Shown here in pieces: positions 40,689-49,675 of a stretch of 64,000 nucleotides of DNA. This DNA is from Bacillus sp. SJS (GTDB lineage Bacteria > Bacillota > Bacilli > Bacillales > Bacillaceae). The DNA lies in assembly GCF_000732485.2 (NCBI RefSeq), contig NZ_JAQV02000022.1, forward strand, positions 62,001 through 126,000, given 5' to 3'. The translations under genes and the position numbers were made by a program. How positions within the stretch are numbered: the first letter of the stretch is position 1; each line of letters begins with the position of its first letter. The notes under the pieces were generated by a model. That model had not been told where the DNA came from. It saw only the letters and a list, made by a program, of their open reading frames with translations, and searched no databases.

Positions 40689-41489
40689 ATGATGACCATT
40701 TTTTCAAAGGATGCATTAAAAGAGCAGCATATCCTCATTACCGGTGCAACCGGCGGGATCGGCTATGAAACAGCAAAGGCATGTGCTGCAGCCGGTGCTC
40801 ACCTGACGATTACCGGAAGGAATGAAGATAAACTCTCTCTCTTAAAAGGAGAATGCGAGGAGCTGAGTCCTCTGTCAAACGTTTTCCTGTTCAGTGCCGA
40901 TCTGGATGATGCCGATGACCGGCAGAGCCTCATTGATGCAGCCATTTCAGAGAACGGTCCGATCACAGGTCTTGTCAACGGAGCCGGTATTGCCGGCGGT
41001 GCTTCCCTTGATGAGCTGGATGAACAGGATTTGAGAAGAATTATGGAATTAAACTTTACCTCTACTGTTCTTATTACTCAGGCAGTATACAGAGAGATGC
41101 GGAAAACGAATGGTGGAGCTGTAGTGAATGTCTCTTCCTTATCAGGGCTGCGCGGAACAGCTCGAAACAGTGCTTACGCCGGTTCTAAATTTGCGCTGAT
41201 TGGATTTACTCAGTCCTTTGCTGTAGAAGCAATTGAACATGGTATCCGCGTCAATGCTGTATGCCCTGGCTATGTGGATACGAAAATGGGACGGGACAGC
41301 ATTGAACGGAAAGGTGAAATATCGGGACGCAGCTATGAAGAACAGCTGAAAGCAGCGAAAGCCGGTATCCCTTCCGGTCGAATCAGCACTCCTGAGGAAG
41401 TGGCACAAACTATTTTGTTTCTGCTCATCAATGCTGCCGGCAATATCGTCGGTGAATCGATAAAAATATCAGGCGGCAGCGTGATGTAG
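40689..41489 (+). CDS. SDR-family oxidoreductase
   Basis: 266-residue classical SDR: TGATGGIGYETAKA, NGAG (variant of NNAG), NVSSLSGLRGTARNS with the catalytic Ser and YAGSK with Tyr-Lys. The C-terminus is NIVGESIKISGGSVM. A 14-residue N-terminal extension precedes the cofactor site. RBS AAGGAGG. The substrate is unknown and neighbours give no hint. Confidence 0.82.
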   Translation: MMTIFSKDALKEQHILITGATGGIGYETAKACAAAGAHLTITGRNEDKLSLLKGECEELSPLSNVFLFSADLDDADDRQSLIDAAISENGPITGLVNGAGIAGGASLDELDEQDLRRIMELNFTSTVLITQAVYREMRKTNGGAVVNVSSLSGLRGTARNSAYAGSKFALIGFTQSFAVEAIEHGIRVNAVCPGYVDTKMGRDSIERKGEISGRSYEEQLKAAKAGIPSGRISTPEEVAQTILFLLINAAGNIVGESIKISGGSVM

Positions 41490-41494
41490 GCCTA

Positions 41495-42874
41495 TTAGCT
41501 GTTGGAGGCCTTCTGCATCGTATGTAAAACGGACATGTAGGCCTTTGCTTCCTGGGACATACCCATCTCTTTATAGGTTTTCGAAAGCCACTGCACCGGT
41601 TCAGGGTTGGACGGATTCAATTCCATCTCCCAGCTGAAGCAATCAATTGCTTTCTGATATTGCTTCAGCTCCACATAAAGTCTTCCCAGCTCAAGCTGCT
41701 GTTCCGGGTCATCCTGGTAGGCAGCCATTTTTTTAAAGTTTTCCGTAAGGAGAGAAGGAATGGGAAGAAGCCAGCTTAATACCGCTGAAAATTCCCGATG
41801 CTTCAGCATATTCGGCACCATAATCCGAAGCAGCTGCCCGCAAGCCTTTTGGTCCTCCAGGCTGATAAAGAAGGTCTGGAACTTTTCTTCGTCAAGTCTC
41901 TTATAGTCCAGATCAGGATTTGATAACAGCGCCATCAGCTGTTCCGAATTGCAATCCTGAGAGCCGATAAGGACGGAAACTGCATCCTCAAGCCGGTTAT
42001 CGCTTAACAGGGCATCCACTAAATCCTGCTGCGCCTTCCCATCCTTTACCTGATCTTTGCATGTATCCCATAAAATAATGGCGCGCTCCCTGTTTGAAAA
42101 ATGAGCGGCAAGCAGCTTCGTAAACTGCTCATAGTATTCAGGTGAAGGTTCCTCTTCATTTTTAAAATACTTGATATAAAGAGCTGCTTGATCCATCCAT
42201 CTGTTCTGCTCGGAAAGGAGCTTCTGCAGTCTTGTAAAGGAAGGTTCTGTTTTTTTCTTCTTCCGGCAAAGCACTTCAGCATGCAGCGGATCGATTGCCT
42301 TCATCTCTGTATACCCGCCTTCGTACAGCAGCCGGTATTTCAAGTAATCCATATGCTGGGACAATTCACTAGCCCACTGGTTTTTTGAATCTGCATCCAG
42401 AAGTGTCATAAGAACTTGGTGGGCCATCCTGAACTGGCCGCTTCTCCTATACTGGAAGAAAAACGACTTGCAGGCCTCGGTAATTTTATCTTTTGAAACA
42501 AACGAATCGAAATGGGAAAGAATATAGACGGTTTCCTGGGGAGTGAGCTGTTTGGAAAGGGACTTGAACAGCTGGGTTACCGTCCTTAACTGGAAAACCT
42601 GCGGGGGGGTAAACAGTGCATCAATGAGGGGATGGGGAGCATCAAGAACGATTCCGTTGCGGAACGCCCTGCTCAGCATAGAGCCTTTTTTGGGAGTGGT
42701 ATGCTTGCCGGTCAAAAATTGATTTTGATAGAAGAACAAATAGCAGGTGCCTTTTTCCGGGTGGACTGTTTCAGCAATTCTCATCCGGTTATAAAAAGCC
42801 AGTCTTTTCACTTGAAGCTGCAAAGGCTTTTCTCCGCTTTGAGCAACCGTTACGTATTCAATGTGTCCGGTCAA
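41495..42874 (-). CDS. TPR-containing protein next to a dynamin-like GTPase
   Basis: 459 residues, soluble. The N-terminal 140 residues have no fold I recognise (FYNRMRIAETVHPEKGTCYLFFYQNQFL, then HPLIDALFTPPQVFQLRTVTQLF). Helical repeats run from about 150, and clear TPR units lie at the C-terminus (LELGRLYVELKQYQKAIDCFSWEMELNPSNPEPVQWLSKTYKEMGMSQEAKAYM). The start is a TTG at 42874, 6 nt after GGAGGG. A terminator (43011-43048) separates it from the dynamin-like gene. The shared TPR content and adjacency hint at a partnership, which is inference. Confidence 0.75.
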   Translation of the reverse strand: MTGHIEYVTVAQSGEKPLQLQVKRLAFYNRMRIAETVHPEKGTCYLFFYQNQFLTGKHTTPKKGSMLSRAFRNGIVLDAPHPLIDALFTPPQVFQLRTVTQLFKSLSKQLTPQETVYILSHFDSFVSKDKITEACKSFFFQYRRSGQFRMAHQVLMTLLDADSKNQWASELSQHMDYLKYRLLYEGGYTEMKAIDPLHAEVLCRKKKKTEPSFTRLQKLLSEQNRWMDQAALYIKYFKNEEEPSPEYYEQFTKLLAAHFSNRERAIILWDTCKDQVKDGKAQQDLVDALLSDNRLEDAVSVLIGSQDCNSEQLMALLSNPDLDYKRLDEEKFQTFFISLEDQKACGQLLRIMVPNMLKHREFSAVLSWLLPIPSLLTENFKKMAAYQDDPEQQLELGRLYVELKQYQKAIDCFSWEMELNPSNPEPVQWLSKTYKEMGMSQEAKAYMSVLHTMQKASNS

Positions 42875-43010
42875 TTGAATCCCTCCAATATGTTCTTTTC
42901 TATTAGTTTACCACTTAAAAGAGAAATCGCATAAAGTGAAATTTCATCAGGCGGGTTTTTCCTATTCGCGCTGATCGTTTTAAGGCTCCAGGATGTCACG
43001 GATAACGGGG

Positions 43011-43048
43011 AAAAAACCGGGCAGACCGCCGCTGCCCGGTTTCTTTTT
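43011..43048. terminator. Bidirectional terminator between dynamin-like and TPR genes
   Basis: AAAAAACCGGGCA-gaccgccgc-TGCCCGGTTT followed by CTTTTT; T6 on the minus strand. Expected to reduce or stop read-through from the GTPase gene into the TPR gene. Confidence 0.87.
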
Positions 43049-43061
43049 GCCAATGATCATC

Positions 43062-45752
43062 TTAGCGGCTGCCAAGAAGCATCCATTCGTATTGGCGAAG
43101 CCGCAATTCGAAGAGAGTGAGAGACTCCTTGAATGTCCCCTGATTATTTTTCATATCCAGCAATTTGCTTTGTTTTGCTGAGATCTCCGCGTGTGTTTCA
43201 ATAACCGTCTGTTTCAGGACATCGTCCGGGTTATGGAAGAACAGCGACAAGTCGCGGTCAATCCCATTTTCAAATACGTCAAACGGAAGCAGGAATTTAG
43301 TAATGATGGATTCTGTCAGCTCCGTGTAATCCTCATTCTCAATGTATTGCGTATAGCGGTTGACCATCACGGTTTTATTTTGGGCAATGGCATTGATCAG
43401 CTTCCCTGCACTTTTCAAAATAAACTGGGAAGGCGTATGACGCAGAAGAATATTTACTTTTTCGAGCTGAACCCCGCTTGTCATCCGCTGCACGTCGCGA
43501 CGCCAGTCATCTACGACTCTGAAATCGCAGGCAAGCTCCATCCGGTCTGTTTCAAACAGCTTGTTGAAGCCGGAGCTCATTTCATCAAGGAAGGCTTGGC
43601 TGTGCATCAGTTCTTCATGGGAAGATGCAATCCATTCATGCAGGGAATCACGGTACATCGGCAGGACCGTATCCTCCATGTAAAGCTGGATGCGCTGATT
43701 CATCTCTTCGTTCAGCTGCAAATGAATTTTTCCGAAATCACTGTCCTCACGCACAAGCTTCGAACAGCCGCGGATCATTTCCGGGATTTTCACCGTCATG
43801 TCCTGCCTGATTTCAGTCTTTACTGTATGGAAATAGCGGCGTATTTCTGCCGTTTTTTCTTTTTCTAAATCTTCGAGCTGATGAATGGCTCCATTCAGCT
43901 TAGAGACCATATCCTCATTCCAGGCAATGGATTTCTCAAGAGCACGCTCATGATCGAGACGCTTATCGAAAAGATCCGTAATCGTCGTCCGGATGATATA
44001 AAGCAGCTTAGCCACGCGGTTTTCCAATCTTGCCTGCTCGAAATTCACATTCAGGAATTCGTTGAACCTGGCAAGCTGCTGACTGCTCTTATAGTGCGAA
44101 GAATAGGCAAACACTTTTGAATCCGGGAAGACCGCTGCAATTCTTTCCTCTGTATCTTCCAATACCCTCAGCGCTTCTTCCTCCCCATAAATGGTGTCCA
44201 TTTTATTCAAAAGGAAATGGATCGGCATGGAAGGAGCAAGATCACGGATCCTCAAGAGGAACTCAGCCTCCTGTTGAGTGAACGGAGCATTGGCAGAGAG
44301 AATGAACAGCAGGCTGTCCGCAAGATTCACATAATGATGCACTTCATTTCTTCCGCCCATCCGGCTGTTGAATCCAGGGGAATCAATCATCGCCAAGCCA
44401 TGCTTTCTTAAAAACGCAGAAGGAAGGCTATACTCAATAAAGCGTTCGCTTCCCTGTGTACCGTCTGCCTTAAGGCCTGACGTCACTTCTCTGATTTCCG
44501 TCTCATGATGGTCTCTCACAATCACAACGGTTGAGCTTTCCTCACCAAGCACCGGCTCATCAAGAACTGAATTGATAAAGGAGGATTTCCCCGAGCTTGC
44601 TGAACCGGCGACTAACAGCTGGCGTGTGTTCAAATCGAGCAGCTCCTCGACCATCCAGTTTGCCTGCTGGCCGATCTCCACTTCATTTTCAAGACTCCAT
44701 TTCTTGACTGCGTCAAACAGTTCCACGGTTTCTTCCAAGCCGGAAATATGATTCGTTTTCCAGCTTACAAGGTTTTCAGCCTGATAAACTTGATTGCCGG
44801 AGATGCTGTCCGGAAAAAGATCATTCCAGGCGAGAACTGCCGCTGATGACAGAATGGCATGATTGGATTCTGACATTATCAGCCAGTTAACGAGGAAGCC
44901 GGGCAGTACGCTTGAAAGCTCCTTCGTCGTGTAATGGCCGCTGATCAAATGAAGATACGTTTCCTCATGTTGCTTCGACAGCTTTCTCCAGGAATGCGTC
45001 TGCTCACCTTCAAGCGTTTGAAAGACTTGATTAAAATGAATCAGCCATGGCAAATAAGCAGGCTGTCCTGTGTACGAATTCCATAAAGAGAGAACGAGCT
45101 CCTCAAAATGCCCCGGGCTGACCTGATACAGGCTGACAAGAACATCATTAAAATAGGAAGGCTCGAACCGCTCTGTCAGTCCGCGGTCTATGTATGACTT
45201 AAGAACATCTGCCCATTCGAGGGACTGAGTGCGAATCGTTTCATTTGAAGCAAGCTCCACAGCATTTTCCCAATCCTTATGCTCTTCAAAAAAAGCACGG
45301 GCAATTAATGAGATATTCTGATAATCCGGATCGAGCGCCACCGCTTTTTTGATGGAATGAACCGCTGCATCCTGCTTTTCCTGCTGCAGGTACAAAGAGA
45401 ACAGCTGCAAGGCTACCTCAACCTTTAATACGAGGCTATCCGTCTCGATGCTTTTATATAAATCCAAAGCAGAAGCATCCATACCAAGCTCCATATAAGC
45501 ATCGGCCATGTTTTTTCTTGCCCACTGAGCGAGCCCGCTCGTGATATGCTCCCATTTAAAAATCGCTGCTTCATAATCCTTGTTGTGAAAGTACACCTCA
45601 CCCTGGGCAAAGCGTATTTCCGACGCATCCCCATCCTCTTTTACATGCTCATCAAGCAGCATCGTCCCTAATACCTGGACCGGGTGCACTCCGGTATCCG
45701 GTGCCAGTTCTTCAAAATATGTTTTCTTGCTTAAACGCGTTTCTGCAATCAT
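43062..45752 (-). CDS. TPR-dynamin-like GTPase
   Basis: 896 residues. An N-terminal TPR region (about 40-330; e.g. EIRFAQGEVYFHNKDYEAAIFKWEHI, WARKNMADAYMELGMDASALDLYKSIE) is followed by a large-GTPase domain: G1 GSASSGKSSF (Lys389), G3 MIDSPGFNSRMGG (Asp457) and G4 LLNKMD (516-519). A helical C-terminal stalk (about 600-896) follows, with long coiled stretches (EDLEKEKTAEIRRYFHTVKTEIRQDM). This is a dynamin-family arrangement without a PH domain. No obvious membrane helix; membrane binding would be through the stalk tip. It is not DynA, which carries two GTPase modules. RBS GGAGGAAAA. Role unknown; membrane remodelling or defence are possibilities only. Confidence 0.82.
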   Translation of the reverse strand: MIAETRLSKKTYFEELAPDTGVHPVQVLGTMLLDEHVKEDGDASEIRFAQGEVYFHNKDYEAAIFKWEHITSGLAQWARKNMADAYMELGMDASALDLYKSIETDSLVLKVEVALQLFSLYLQQEKQDAAVHSIKKAVALDPDYQNISLIARAFFEEHKDWENAVELASNETIRTQSLEWADVLKSYIDRGLTERFEPSYFNDVLVSLYQVSPGHFEELVLSLWNSYTGQPAYLPWLIHFNQVFQTLEGEQTHSWRKLSKQHEETYLHLISGHYTTKELSSVLPGFLVNWLIMSESNHAILSSAAVLAWNDLFPDSISGNQVYQAENLVSWKTNHISGLEETVELFDAVKKWSLENEVEIGQQANWMVEELLDLNTRQLLVAGSASSGKSSFINSVLDEPVLGEESSTVVIVRDHHETEIREVTSGLKADGTQGSERFIEYSLPSAFLRKHGLAMIDSPGFNSRMGGRNEVHHYVNLADSLLFILSANAPFTQQEAEFLLRIRDLAPSMPIHFLLNKMDTIYGEEEALRVLEDTEERIAAVFPDSKVFAYSSHYKSSQQLARFNEFLNVNFEQARLENRVAKLLYIIRTTITDLFDKRLDHERALEKSIAWNEDMVSKLNGAIHQLEDLEKEKTAEIRRYFHTVKTEIRQDMTVKIPEMIRGCSKLVREDSDFGKIHLQLNEEMNQRIQLYMEDTVLPMYRDSLHEWIASSHEELMHSQAFLDEMSSGFNKLFETDRMELACDFRVVDDWRRDVQRMTSGVQLEKVNILLRHTPSQFILKSAGKLINAIAQNKTVMVNRYTQYIENEDYTELTESIITKFLLPFDVFENGIDRDLSLFFHNPDDVLKQTVIETHAEISAKQSKLLDMKNNQGTFKESLTLFELRLRQYEWMLLGSR

Positions 45753-46176
45753 GATTTTCCTCCAAAAAAATAGAGTATGTAGGTTTTAATTTCCCTGTCT
45801 ATGATTCATTTACACCTCATAGGTATCTATTCTCATATTCTATCACTGATTTTTTTCATGACATTGCAAAAGGATTTCATTTTCAATACAGATAAAACAC
45901 CGGTGTAAAATTTACGGTTTGATTTTCCAACTAAAATGGGTTATTTATAAAAATCCCTTCTAAACTTGGCTGTTGATTTCCGCTGCAGGCGTTCGCTTTC
46001 CGCGGGGCGGGCGGTGAGCCTCCTATGCGCTGTGCGCATGCGGGGTCTCACCTGTCCCGCTGCTCCCGCTGGAGTCTCACGCCTTCCACTCCAATCAACA
46101 GGTGTTAATATATCAATTGTATGCATTAACAAAGCCAAAAGAAAAACCTTCCAAAGCATCAAATGAGAAACAAAAT
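45753..46176. other. Intergenic region carrying a GC-rich repeat
   Basis: About 424 bp without a credible gene. The first 200 bp are A/T rich and presumably hold the promoter of the TPR-dynamin gene. The rest contains the repeat at 45961-46107. Confidence 0.5.
45961..46107 (+). repeat. Bacillaceae-type GC-rich intergenic repeat, copy 1
   Basis: A 147-bp block from TAAACTTGGCTGTTGATTTC to CCAATCAACAGGTGTT. It has the inner palindrome ATGCGC-tgt-GCGCAT, GGTGAGCC.../GGGTCTCACC and terminal TGTTGATT.../AATCAACA inverted repeats. I recognise this type as a recurrent intergenic element in Bacillus genomes from memory. A shorter diverged copy in opposite orientation is at 56569-56679. No open frame is shared, so it is not a coding mobile element. 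Confidence 0.8.
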
Positions 46177-46212
46177 AAAAATGCCGGGAGATGAGGATCT
46201 CCCGGCATTTTT
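46177..46212. terminator. Bidirectional terminator
   Basis: AAAAATGCCGGGAGAT-gagg-ATCTCCCGGCATTTTT, perfect 16-bp arms, just after the excisionase-like gene. Confidence 0.94.
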
Positions 46213-46220
46213 ATATTAAA

Positions 46221-46451
46221 TCAATCCTCATCCTTCACATCTGGATCTTCTGGAATTGGCTCGTTTCTCCACTCCTCCAACTGCTTCTTCGCCTTCTCAA
46301 GCTGGTCTAAGTGTCCGTTAAATTGCTCTTTATTAATCATATAAACCTGTCCGTCAAATACATAGCGGATTTTGTTCTGATGAACAAGTGCCTCAATATA
46401 CGTCTCTGGCAGGGAAAGATATTCGGCTGTTTCTTTAATGGTTAAATACAA
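46221..46451 (-). CDS. Small excisionase-type helix-turn-helix protein
   Basis: 76 residues starting at TTG 46451, 7 nt after GAGGAGG. LYLTIKETAEYLSLPETYIEALVHQNKIRYVFDGQVYMINKEQFNGHL is a MerR/Xis-like winged HTH domain (excisionase family); an acidic tail follows (EEWRNEPIPEDPDVKDED). A longer frame reaching 46598 is rejected because its extra part has no start site or family match. No integrase is near, so it is more likely a chromosomal regulator than a phage excisionase. Confidence 0.75.
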   Translation of the reverse strand: MYLTIKETAEYLSLPETYIEALVHQNKIRYVFDGQVYMINKEQFNGHLDQLEKAKKQLEEWRNEPIPEDPDVKDED

Positions 46452-46713
46452 ACGGAATTCCTCCTCTATGGGGTTTATTATAACGAATTGGGGGAGGATG
46501 GGTAAATAGGAGCCGCTGAGACTGGTTTTAACGGTGGGGTTGCCGATTGTAGGCGGATTCTTTATGACAGCGGAAAACTTAGTATCGATTACGGGCAAAC
46601 CTTCTTCAGCACCCTATAATGATGTGAAAATGCGATTCCGTTTTGTTGAATAGCAACATTGTGCTGCTGAAAATGGGTTTTACGCTCCGCACTGTTAAAT
46701 CAACACCTTTCTA

Positions 46714-46742
46714 TTTACAAAAACTCTCAGGCGTACTATAAT
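46714..46742 (+). promoter_or_regulatory. Promoter of queT
   Basis: TTTACA (46714-46719), 17-nt spacer, TATAAT (46737-46742), placing the transcript start just before the preQ1 aptamer. Confidence 0.87.
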
Positions 46743-46753
46743 ATCTACTTTCG

Positions 46754-46795
46754 GTCGTGGTTCGAAATCCTCCCACGAAAAAAAACTAAGGAGCA
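46754..46795 (+). promoter_or_regulatory. preQ1-I riboswitch
   Basis: The sequence CGTGG-TTCGAAATCCTCC-CACG followed by an A-rich tail ending CTAAGGAG matches the class I preQ1 aptamer: P1 hairpin (CGTGG with CCACG), L1 loop and the A-tail whose CTAAGG end pairs back into the loop. The Shine-Dalgarno AAGGAG is part of the tail, so ligand binding should hide it and lower translation. It precedes a preQ0/preQ1 transporter gene. Confidence 0.9.
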
Positions 46796-46801
46796 GGAAA
46801 A

Positions 46802-47287
46802 ATGAATACTAGAACAGTAGTAGCCAATGGAATTTTAGCTGCGATTTATATTGCGGTTTCATTCATTATACAGCCGATCGCATTTGCGGCGTTTCAGTTC
46901 CGGGTGCCGGAAATGCTGAATCATCTCATCGTATTTAATAAGAAATATTTTTTCGGGATTGTGCTTGGAGTGTTTATATCCAATCTGCTTTTCTCTCCAA
47001 TGAAAGCCTATGATCTCATCTTCGGGACAGGCCAATCGATTATCGCGCTGCTGATTACGATTCTGGCAGCAAAATTCATTAAAAACACATGGGCCTTGAT
47101 GATTGTGAATACGCTTGTTTTTACCTTCACGATGTTCATCATTGCCTGGGAACTGCACTTAGCCTTCGATCTTCCGTTTTGGATCACTTGGGCAACCACT
47201 GCGGTTGGCGAGTTTGTCGTTATGGCCGCCGGGATGCCAATTGTTTACGCTTTGAACAAACGCCTGAAATTCAAAAATTTCGTCTAA
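46802..47287 (+). CDS. queT: Queuosine-precursor transporter QueT
   Basis: 161 residues, five or six membrane helices. The segment FAAFQFRVPEMLNHLIVFNKKYFFGIVLGVFISNLL is the QueT signature; the protein is a substrate-binding S-component of an ECF-type importer for preQ0/preQ1, precursors of queuosine in tRNA. The general ECF ATPases and T-component would be encoded elsewhere. The preQ1 riboswitch directly upstream gives independent support for the substrate class. Confidence 0.92.
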   Translation: MNTRTVVANGILAAIYIAVSFIIQPIAFAAFQFRVPEMLNHLIVFNKKYFFGIVLGVFISNLLFSPMKAYDLIFGTGQSIIALLITILAAKFIKNTWALMIVNTLVFTFTMFIIAWELHLAFDLPFWITWATTAVGEFVVMAAGMPIVYALNKRLKFKNFV

Positions 47288-47290
47288 TAC

Positions 47291-47332
47291 AAAAAAACTG
47301 CTCCCCAGATTGAACCGGGAAGCAGTTTTTTT
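47291..47332. terminator. Bidirectional terminator after queT
   Basis: AAAAAAACTGCTCCCC and GGGAAGCAGTTTTTTT form a stem around a 9-nt loop with A/T tracts on both sides. Confidence 0.92.
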
Positions 47333-48782
47333 AATTCATATGAACGACCTTTTTGACTGGACCTTCTTGTTTATGTTCCTCTGATTTTTCAATCAAGTGC
47401 TGCAAATGCCGTTTATAAAGGTACATCACAATGATATGCACCTTGGCCTGAGATATCCGGTAGAGAATCCATGGGAGAGACGGTCTGTATTCATGAATGG
47501 CAATGATGCATTCCTGTGTACCCGGTATTTGTCTGAACTCTATTCTCCCCCTGCTGCCATCCATTATTTTTGCAAAGGAACCGCCGGTTATATAATAAAG
47601 AGCCCGGTTCGAGGAGCTCCGTTCAGGGGCATAGCTTAGCTCCATAATCGGCTTTTTAAAGCCGATTAAACGGAACCGGCTTACCCTCTGCTGATTCGTC
47701 TCAACCTCCAATAGAGGACGGGCAAGCTTTGAAAGCCAGTTCATGTAATGATCCCCTGTCCAATCGGCATCTTTCCCCTCCGGTAGCAGGATGCGCTGAA
47801 CGGAACGGACGTCCGATACGCCTGAAATTTTAGAAGAAGAGGATGCAGTCTTCTTTTTCTTCTGTTCCTTTTTCTCTTCCTCTAAGGCTTCTTTAGCTGC
47901 TTCTTTAAAAGGAGTCTGTCCGTAGCTAATTTCATCGTCCATGTTTTCCTTTTGAGCGACCATCGGATGCTTCAAGCTCTCGATTAAAGGATAGACGGTC
48001 GATCTAGGGGATTGAGTAATCAAACTGACCCACAGCCTTGATAAAGTGACGGTCATAAGAGGAATTTCAAAAACCTTTGGCTTTCTGCCCATTACCTCGG
48101 CTGTCTGAATCATCATTTCCTCGTACGTCATCACTTCAGGACCGCCGACATCAATGGACTTACCGGAAAGCTTTTTGTTTCCGATGCTTTTTTTCAGGGC
48201 AGTCAGGACATCTTTCAATGCAATCGGATGGGTTTTCGTTCTTGTCCACTTCGGCAGCAGCATCATCGGAAGCCGTTTAACAAGCTTCGTCAAAATCGGG
48301 AATGAAGAACCTTTCGGACCGACTATGAGACCTGCGCGGATCGTTGTAACCGGTGTGCCGTACGCACCCAGTACCTTTTCTACCTCGAGTCTGCTTTTCA
48401 AATGGCGCGACAGCTCCTCTGTATCCTGCGGAATAATTCCGCTCATATAGATGATCTGCTTTACGCCGTTCTTTTTCGCTGCTCTTGCAAAATTATCCGC
48501 CAAAATCAGATCCATGTCCTCGAACTTCGCCTGCGTCAGTTTCGCAGACGGCATCATTGAATGGACAAGGTATACAGCATAATCTGCTCCTTGCAGCCCT
48601 TTTTCTGCCGAATCGAGTGAATATAAATCACACGAACGCCATTCCACATGCTCACTGTTCTCACGGTCATCCCCGTTTCTAGATAGGGCAATGACATCCG
48701 AATATCCCGTTAATTTTTGCAGCAAATTGTTTCCGATATATCCGCTTGCGCCGGTCAGGGCAATTTTTTCGCGCTGTTCCAT
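47331..48782 (-). CDS. NAD(P)-binding atypical SDR with C-terminal lipocalin/START-like region
   Basis: 483 residues. The N-terminal Rossmann domain has ALTGASGYIGNNLLQKL (about 7-23), ICxxSG-type YMSGI and a YbjT/complex-I-NDUFA9-like pattern, so it lacks the classical YxxxK dyad. A Lys-rich linker (about 310-330) leads to a second domain of about 150 residues (RSVQRILLPEGKDADW ... GSFAKIMDGSRGRIEFRQIPGTQECIIAIHEYRPSLPW), similar to the DUF2867 half of related proteins. The ATG at 48782 follows GGAG; an in-frame GTG at 48788 is less likely. Function unknown; quinone or lipid binding is possible. Confidence 0.75.
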   Translation of the reverse strand: MEQREKIALTGASGYIGNNLLQKLTGYSDVIALSRNGDDRENSEHVEWRSCDLYSLDSAEKGLQGADYAVYLVHSMMPSAKLTQAKFEDMDLILADNFARAAKKNGVKQIIYMSGIIPQDTEELSRHLKSRLEVEKVLGAYGTPVTTIRAGLIVGPKGSSFPILTKLVKRLPMMLLPKWTRTKTHPIALKDVLTALKKSIGNKKLSGKSIDVGGPEVMTYEEMMIQTAEVMGRKPKVFEIPLMTVTLSRLWVSLITQSPRSTVYPLIESLKHPMVAQKENMDDEISYGQTPFKEAAKEALEEEKKEQKKKKTASSSSKISGVSDVRSVQRILLPEGKDADWTGDHYMNWLSKLARPLLEVETNQQRVSRFRLIGFKKPIMELSYAPERSSSNRALYYITGGSFAKIMDGSRGRIEFRQIPGTQECIIAIHEYRPSLPWILYRISQAKVHIIVMYLYKRHLQHLIEKSEEHKQEGPVKKVVHMN

Positions 48783-48864
48783 GATCACTCACTCCGCTCC
48801 GCGTAAAATCGTTCTTCTATTGTCTTTCCTTTAATAAGAAAGCATTAAACGGGACAGAGCGCAT

Positions 48865-49602
48865 TCAAAGGTAATCCTTGAGAGAAATCCCTTTTTCCGC
48901 CGCTTTCATTTCCATTGCCTGTGTAACAAGCTGAAGGGTTTTAACCCGGGCAAATTTCTTATCCTCCCCTTCAATCACATGCCATGGAGCTTCATCTGTA
49001 TTCGTCCGCTTTAGCATTTCTTCAACCGCCGGGACATACTCCTCCCATTTTTCACGGTTGCGCCAGTCTTCATCTGTGATTTTCCATTTCTTCAAAGGAT
49101 TCTTCTCCCGCTCTTTAAAGCGCTTCAGCTGTTCGGCCTTGGAAATATGGAACCAAAATTTTTGCACGATAAAGTCTTCTTCTGTCATTAATTTTTCAAA
49201 CTGATTAATTTGCTCAAACGCTCGTGTCCATTCTTCCCGGGAAGCGAAACTTTCCACCCTTTCCACCAGCACTCTTCCATACCATGAGCGGTCAAAAATC
49301 GTAATACCGCCTTTTTTCGGCATATGCGTCCAGAAACGCTGGAGATAATGCCGGTCCTTTTCCTCCGCCGTCGGGGCTGACACCGGGTGAACGTTATAGC
49401 CCCTTGGATCAAGTCCCTCCGCGATCCGTTTAATGGAGCCTCCCTTGCCTGCAGCATCCCAGCCCTCAAACACAAGAATGCATCCGATTTTATGTTCAAC
49501 GAGTGCCCGCTGCAATCCAAGCAGTTTCAGCTGCAGCGACTTAAGCTCGCTTTTATACTCCTTATCACTAATCGTTTGAGACAAATCAATTGTATCCAGC
49601 AT
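48865..49602 (-). CDS. Polyphosphate kinase 2 family protein
   Basis: 245 residues. The PPK2 domain has Walker A FEGWDAAGKGGSIKRI, Walker B/lid ITIFDRSWYGRVLVERVE, HISKAEQLKRFKEREKNPLKKWKITDEDWRNREKWEEY and WHVIEGEDKKFARV. It uses inorganic polyphosphate to phosphorylate nucleotides (or the reverse). The single-domain, ~245-residue form is class I or III; the choice between NDP and NMP substrates cannot be made here. RBS GGAGGG. Confidence 0.89.
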   Translation of the reverse strand: MLDTIDLSQTISDKEYKSELKSLQLKLLGLQRALVEHKIGCILVFEGWDAAGKGGSIKRIAEGLDPRGYNVHPVSAPTAEEKDRHYLQRFWTHMPKKGGITIFDRSWYGRVLVERVESFASREEWTRAFEQINQFEKLMTEEDFIVQKFWFHISKAEQLKRFKEREKNPLKKWKITDEDWRNREKWEEYVPAVEEMLKRTNTDEAPWHVIEGEDKKFARVKTLQLVTQAMEMKAAEKGISLKDYL

Positions 49603-49675
49603 CTCTCAACCCTCCATAATAAGTTCATCGTTACCATCCTTTTCCCTCCACTGATGAAAAAAACGCAGCCGGCGG

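Noticed and set aside
45941-46166. Frames on both strands over the GC-rich repeat, considered as a transposase remnant
   Set aside because: No transposase motif; the element is an intergenic repeat without coding capacity.
46221-46451. Phage or integrative-element excisionase
   Set aside because: No integrase, attachment repeats or phage genes nearby; the fold is common in chromosomal regulators.
46452-46598. Longer N-terminus for the excisionase-like protein
   Set aside because: The extra 49 codons have no start site and the helix-turn-helix begins right after the well-placed TTG at 46451.
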